64,000 nucleotides of DNA from VSJD01 sp964617825 (GTDB lineage Bacteria > Verrucomicrobiota > Kiritimatiellia > JAAZAB01), in contig CAZTWL010000003.1 in the NCBI GenBank assembly GCA_964617825.1, positions 1 through 64,000 on the forward strand, given 5' to 3'. Within the stretch, counting starts at the first letter, position 1; the number at the start of each line of letters is the position of its first letter. Below the pieces are notes generated by a model. The model was not told where the DNA came from, ran no database searches, and worked only from the letters and a program-made list of their open reading frames with translations. Made by a program: the position numbers and the translations under genes. Positions 60,461-64,000 of this stretch are shown piece by piece.

Positions 60461-60748
60461 AAATAATTTAGGCGTAATCATTGCGTGGCAGAAGATAGCG
60501 TTGAAAGCGGGCGTCTGATGGCGACTTGGGGGACCAAGGCGGGGTTTAATTAGTGCCGACTTGGCCCTGAGAATGGCGGCGGAACGCGCGCTTTGCGATG
60601 CGGATGCGTCGTGAATGGCGAAAAGAGATTATTCTCGAAAGGCGCGGGCAATGCGGGTAGGATACGACACTTAGGCCAGGGCGCTGAATCTTCTGAAAAC
60701 GACAGCTGCCGGATATGTAGTTAATCATGGGATAAAGGAGTGCATGCG

Positions 60749-62875
60749 ATGAATGACGAGATCCGATCCGATTTGAAAAGCCTTGTTCCGGACCTGTATG
60801 GCGCGGACGTGTTCAACGATGCGATCATGCGTGAGCGCCTGCCCAAGTCCGTGTACAAGAAACTGCGCGCTACGATCGAGGATGGGACGGCTCTGGATTC
60901 TTCGATTGCCGACGTGATCGCCACGGCCATGAAAGACTGGGCGCTCGAAAAGGGCGCCACGCATTTTTCGCACTGGTTTCAGCCCATGACCGGGAGCACG
61001 GCCGAGAAGCACGACGCCTTTATTGCGCCCCAGAATGACGGCACGACCATCATGGAGTTCAGCGGCAAGGAACTGATCAAGGGCGAGCCGGATGCCTCGA
61101 GCTTTCCCTCGGGCGGGCTGCGCGCCACCTTCGAGGCCCGCGGGTATACGGCCTGGGATTGCACGAGCCCGGTCTTCGTGAAAAAGGACGGGGAGAATAC
61201 GACGCTCTTCATTCCTTGCGCCTTCTGCGCTTACACCGGCGAGGCCTTGGATGCAAAAATGCCCTTGCTGCGTTCGATGGAAGTGTTGAGCCGGCAGACG
61301 ATGCGCGTCTTGCGGGCGCTGGGGAATACGACCAGCAAGCGCGTGACGGCCACCCTCGGGGCGGAGCAGGAGTATTTTCTGGTGGACCGCCGCTTTGTTG
61401 ACCGCCGCCTCGACCTGATGCTGACCGGGCGCAGCCTGTTCGGCGCGCCGAGCCCGAAGGGTCAGGAAATGGAGGATCAGTATTTCGGCACATTGCACGA
61501 TCGCATCGGGTCGTTCATGGCCGATTTGAACAAGCAGCTTTGGAAGCTCGGCGTTTCTGCCAAGACCCAGCACAACGAGGTCGCGCCCGGCCAGTACGAG
61601 ATTGCTCCGATCTATGGCACGGTGAATGTCGCCACCGATTGGAACCAGTTGACCATGGAGACGTTGCAGAATGTGGCCCTGCGGCACGGATTCGTCTGCC
61701 TGCTGCATGAGAAACCTTTTGCGGGAGTCAATGGCTCCGGGAAGCATAACAATTGGTCCATGGCCACGGATGACGGGCTCAACCTGCTGGAGCCCGGTAT
61801 GACCCCGCATGCGAATGTAACCTTTTTGGTTTGCCTGTGCGCGGTGATTCAGGCCGTGTCAAAGTACAGCAAGCTCCTGAGGGCGACAGTTGCCACGCCG
61901 GGCAACGATTACCGGCTGGGGGCCAACGAAGCGCCGCCGGCGATCGTCTCCGTTTTCCTGGGCGAACAGCTTACGGACATTTTTGTTCAGATGGTCCGGG
62001 GTGGGGCCAAAGGCAGCGGGCCCGATGTCGAGGATATTTTTCTTGGCGCAACCACGCTGCCCAAACTGCCCAGGGACATGACCGATCGCAATCGGACGTC
62101 GCCTTTCGCCTTTACCGGTAACAAATTCGAATTCCGGATGCTGGGGTCGTCCCAATCCCCGGCGATGGCGAATTACGTCTTGAATACGATTGTGGCCGAT
62201 TCGTTGGGCGCGATGGCGGACGCCCTGGAGAAGTCGAACGATGTTGCGGCCACGGCCCGGGCATTGTGCATGGCCATTGCCAAGGCGCACCGCAAGGTGA
62301 TTTTCAACGGCAACGGCTACGCCGAGGAGTGGCACAAGGAGGCCGCCAAACGGGGGTTGCCGAATATAAGGAACTGCGTGGACAGTATTCTCAGCCTGCT
62401 CGAAAAGGAGAATGGCGAAGTGCTCGCGAAGCATGGGGTCTTGAGCCAGGCGGAACTGCATTCGCGCGTGGAAATCATGCTCGAACATTATGTCAAGACG
62501 CTCAATATCGAAGCGCGGACCTGCCTGCAAATTGCCAAAAGGCAGATTATTCCGGCCGTGGTCGCTTTCAGCGGCCAGATGGCGGAAGGCGTCGTGGCGC
62601 TCAAGGCTGCGGGCGTGAAGCACGAATGTGCGCTCAACCTGCTGGACAAGGTGAATGCCCTGGCCGACAAGCTGGATAAGAATGTGGCCGCGCTCGAGAA
62701 GACTCTCTCCGGGGCCGGCGCCGAGGAAAGCCTGGAAAATAAGGCCCGGATGTTTCGCGACCATGTTTTGGCCGGCATGAATGCCGTGCGCGAATCCGCC
62801 GATGCGCTCGAAGCGATCGTCGACAGCAAGTTTTGGCCGTTGCCGTCATACGCGGAAATGCTCTTCTACCGGTAA
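60749..62875 (+). CDS. glnN: Glutamine synthetase type III
   Basis: 708 residues; makes glutamine from glutamate, ammonia and ATP. GSIII-type parts: THFSHWFQPMTGSTAEKHDAF, SSFPSGGLRATFEARGYTAWD, TLGAEQEYFLVD, KTQHNEVAPGQYEIAPIYG, FAGVNGSGKHNNWSMATD and NRTSPFAFTGNKFEFRMLGSSQSPA. The ATG at 60749 follows AAAGGAG by eight bases. GSIII is common in Bacteroidota, PVC bacteria and cyanobacteria. It is followed closely by gltB to give a GS-GOGAT operon, with a sigma-54 promoter upstream. Confidence 0.96.
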   Translation: MNDEIRSDLKSLVPDLYGADVFNDAIMRERLPKSVYKKLRATIEDGTALDSSIADVIATAMKDWALEKGATHFSHWFQPMTGSTAEKHDAFIAPQNDGTTIMEFSGKELIKGEPDASSFPSGGLRATFEARGYTAWDCTSPVFVKKDGENTTLFIPCAFCAYTGEALDAKMPLLRSMEVLSRQTMRVLRALGNTTSKRVTATLGAEQEYFLVDRRFVDRRLDLMLTGRSLFGAPSPKGQEMEDQYFGTLHDRIGSFMADLNKQLWKLGVSAKTQHNEVAPGQYEIAPIYGTVNVATDWNQLTMETLQNVALRHGFVCLLHEKPFAGVNGSGKHNNWSMATDDGLNLLEPGMTPHANVTFLVCLCAVIQAVSKYSKLLRATVATPGNDYRLGANEAPPAIVSVFLGEQLTDIFVQMVRGGAKGSGPDVEDIFLGATTLPKLPRDMTDRNRTSPFAFTGNKFEFRMLGSSQSPAMANYVLNTIVADSLGAMADALEKSNDVAATARALCMAIAKAHRKVIFNGNGYAEEWHKEAAKRGLPNIRNCVDSILSLLEKENGEVLAKHGVLSQAELHSRVEIMLEHYVKTLNIEARTCLQIAKRQIIPAVVAFSGQMAEGVVALKAAGVKHECALNLLDKVNALADKLDKNVAALEKTLSGAGAEESLENKARMFRDHVLAGMNAVRESADALEAIVDSKFWPLPSYAEMLFYR

Positions 62876-62913
62876 CGGCTTGGTTGATCGCGACCGGATG
62901 GGAGCGTGTCAAA

Positions 62914-64000
62914 ATGGAGTCTGGCAGGTGCCTTTATGATCCGCGCTGTGAACACGATGCCTGCGGCGTGGGCTTTGTCGCCAATATCGACGGAACCAAA
63001 TCCCATGCGATTGTTGCTTCGGGCGTCAGGGTTCTGCAGAATCTTCTGCATCGCGGCGCGGCCGGCGGCGACGAGAAAACCGGCGATGGCGCGGGTATTC
63101 TGGTGCAAATTCCGGACGATTTCATGCGGCGCTCCTGTGCCGCTTTGAGCTTGGAACTGCCCCCGGCCGGCAGATATGGCGTCGGCATGCTGTTTTTGCC
63201 GCGCGATCGAAGCCTGGCCGGAAAATGTCGCGCGGTGTTCGCCGACGTCGTTCGCGAGGAGGGGTTGCCTTTCCTCGGCTGGCGCGAGGTGCCCAACGAT
63301 CCTTCCGTACTCGGCGCCAAGGCGCGGGAAGAACAGCCGCTGATCGTTCAATGCTTCATCGGCGGAGTTGCCGATGATCCGGCAGTTACGGAGCGCAAGC
63401 TCTACGTTATTCGGAAGCTGGCCGAGCGGCGCATCGAAACGCAGCTGCAACCGGGCGCCAGGTTTTATATTGCCAGTCTCTCGTGCCGGACGATTGTCTA
63501 TAAGGGATTATTGCTCGGCACGCAGCTGGACGAATTTTACGCCGATCTTCAAGCCGCGGATTTCATCAGCGCCCTTGCGATCGTTCACCAGCGCTACAGC
63601 ACGAACACCTTTCCGTCCTGGAAGCTGGCGCAACCCTTTCGTTACCTTGGACATAACGGTGAAATCAACACGCTGCGGGGCAATATCCGGCACATGCAGT
63701 CGCGCGAAAAATTACTGGCTTCGCATCGCCTGAATGGCGCCATCGGGAAGCTGTTGCCCGTTATCGATGCCGAAAGCAGCGATTCAGGCTGTCTGGATAA
63801 TGTGCTGGAACTATTGGTGGCCGGCGGCCGGGATATTCCCCATGCGATGATGATGCTGATCCCCCAGGCCTGGGGCCCCAAATATCCGATGGGACCGGAT
63901 TTGCGGGGATTCTTCGAATACAATTCGGGATTGATGGAGCCCTGGGATGGCCCGGCGGCCGTGGCGTTCACGGATGGTTCCGTTGTGGGCGCGCTCCTCG
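62914..64000 (+). CDS. gltB: Glutamate synthase large subunit (5' part, runs off the window)
   Basis: The first 362 codons are present. The start ATG at 62914 follows GGGAG, 38 bases after glnN. The N-terminal class-II amidotransferase is clear: the catalytic Cys in HDACGVGFVANIDG (mature enzymes begin at this Cys, so a short propeptide of about 17 residues is predicted), LHRGAAGGDEKTGDGAG, HQRYSTNTFPSWKLAQPFR and HNGEINTLRGN. It transfers glutamine amide nitrogen to 2-oxoglutarate. The central and FMN domains lie outside the window. Confidence 0.95.
   Translation, partial: MESGRCLYDPRCEHDACGVGFVANIDGTKSHAIVASGVRVLQNLLHRGAAGGDEKTGDGAGILVQIPDDFMRRSCAALSLELPPAGRYGVGMLFLPRDRSLAGKCRAVFADVVREEGLPFLGWREVPNDPSVLGAKAREEQPLIVQCFIGGVADDPAVTERKLYVIRKLAERRIETQLQPGARFYIASLSCRTIVYKGLLLGTQLDEFYADLQAADFISALAIVHQRYSTNTFPSWKLAQPFRYLGHNGEINTLRGNIRHMQSREKLLASHRLNGAIGKLLPVIDAESSDSGCLDNVLELLVAGGRDIPHAMMMLIPQAWGPKYPMGPDLRGFFEYNSGLMEPWDGPAAVAFTDGSVVGALL

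Larger units (their letters stand above)
60188..60748. other. 561-base regulatory region before glnN
   Basis: No gene is supported. It holds an inverted repeat at 60315-60336, the sigma-54 promoter at 60444-60460 and a 278-base leader before the glnN ATG. The leader contains a small stem (GAGA-TTAT-TCTC, 60626-60637) but no riboswitch that I recognise. Confidence 0.6.

Noticed and set aside
60470..60748. Riboswitch or glnA RNA motif in the glnN leader
   Set aside because: I looked for a recognisable conserved core and found only a 4-bp stem; without covariance data no class can be named.

Overview
The window looks like a piece of chromosome from a PVC-type bacterium, most plausibly Kiritimatiellota, Lentisphaerota or Verrucomicrobiota. 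This is inferred from gene content: three DUF4838/CBM9-like secreted proteins, a Gly-rich secreted beta-structure protein, type III glutamine synthetase, a SWIM/SNF2 helicase, AI-2E exporter-like and UPF0210 proteins, and tandem pseudopilin cassettes. There are no rRNA genes, tRNA genes, CRISPR arrays or insertion sequences that I can recognise.

Layout. (1) 1-10.6 kb, minus strand: a visibly AT-richer glycan-utilisation block with three large DUF4838 paralogs and a GH20-like hexosaminidase. The paralogs are mosaics of each other. Only copy 1 is full length. Copy 2 ends in a nonsense codon and copy 3 in a frameshift at the same inter-domain hinge. The AT-rich character stops inside the 5' part of copy 3, near 10195. 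(2) 10.7-17.8 kb, minus strand: ornithine cyclodeaminase-like protein, metal-dependent hydrolase, Gly-rich secreted protein, NagB-like amino-sugar protein, AraC regulator and a 53-codon membrane-protein ORF. With the GH20 gene these suggest hexosamine-containing glycans as substrate. (3) 18-21.7 kb: SNF2 helicase and a STAS protein. (4) 22-28.2 kb, plus strand: eight genes forming two rearranged copies of a minor-pseudopilin cassette (PilV-, PilW-, PilX-like plus a small single-pass membrane protein) behind a good sigma-54 (-24/-12) promoter. (5) 28.2-39.7 kb: mostly housekeeping genes (rnc, xer recombinase, ilvD, mtaB, HU-like, hisS, aspS, accA, L,D-transpeptidase). (6) 39.9-43.4 kb: AraC regulator divergent from a Gfo/Idh/MocA oxidoreductase and a sugar epimerase, with a 600-base structured spacer. 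(7) 43.5-53.1 kb: stand-alone GMP-synthase ATPase, a LarA-like protein heading a Dpp/Opp-type ABC transporter whose DppB-like permease carries a large extracytoplasmic insertion, and a beta-propeller protein. (8) 53.1-56.5 kb: lipB, a double-ACT (GcvR-like) protein, a UPF0210 protein and gcvH, a glycine-cleavage/lipoylation neighbourhood. (9) 56.7-64 kb: AI-2E family protein, a sigma-54 activator with an unusual degenerate KaiC-like N-terminus plus GAF domain, then glnN and the start of gltB (GS-GOGAT). A sigma-54 promoter and an inverted repeat at enhancer distance lie before glnN.

The most unusual items are the mosaic, hinge-truncated DUF4838 family, the KaiC-GAF-AAA+ activator beside a sigma-54-type glnN promoter, the permutated pseudopilin cassettes, the DppB insertion, and a recurring class of 7-bp-period degenerate repeats in short intergenic gaps. 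All functions are read from motifs by eye; no database search was run.
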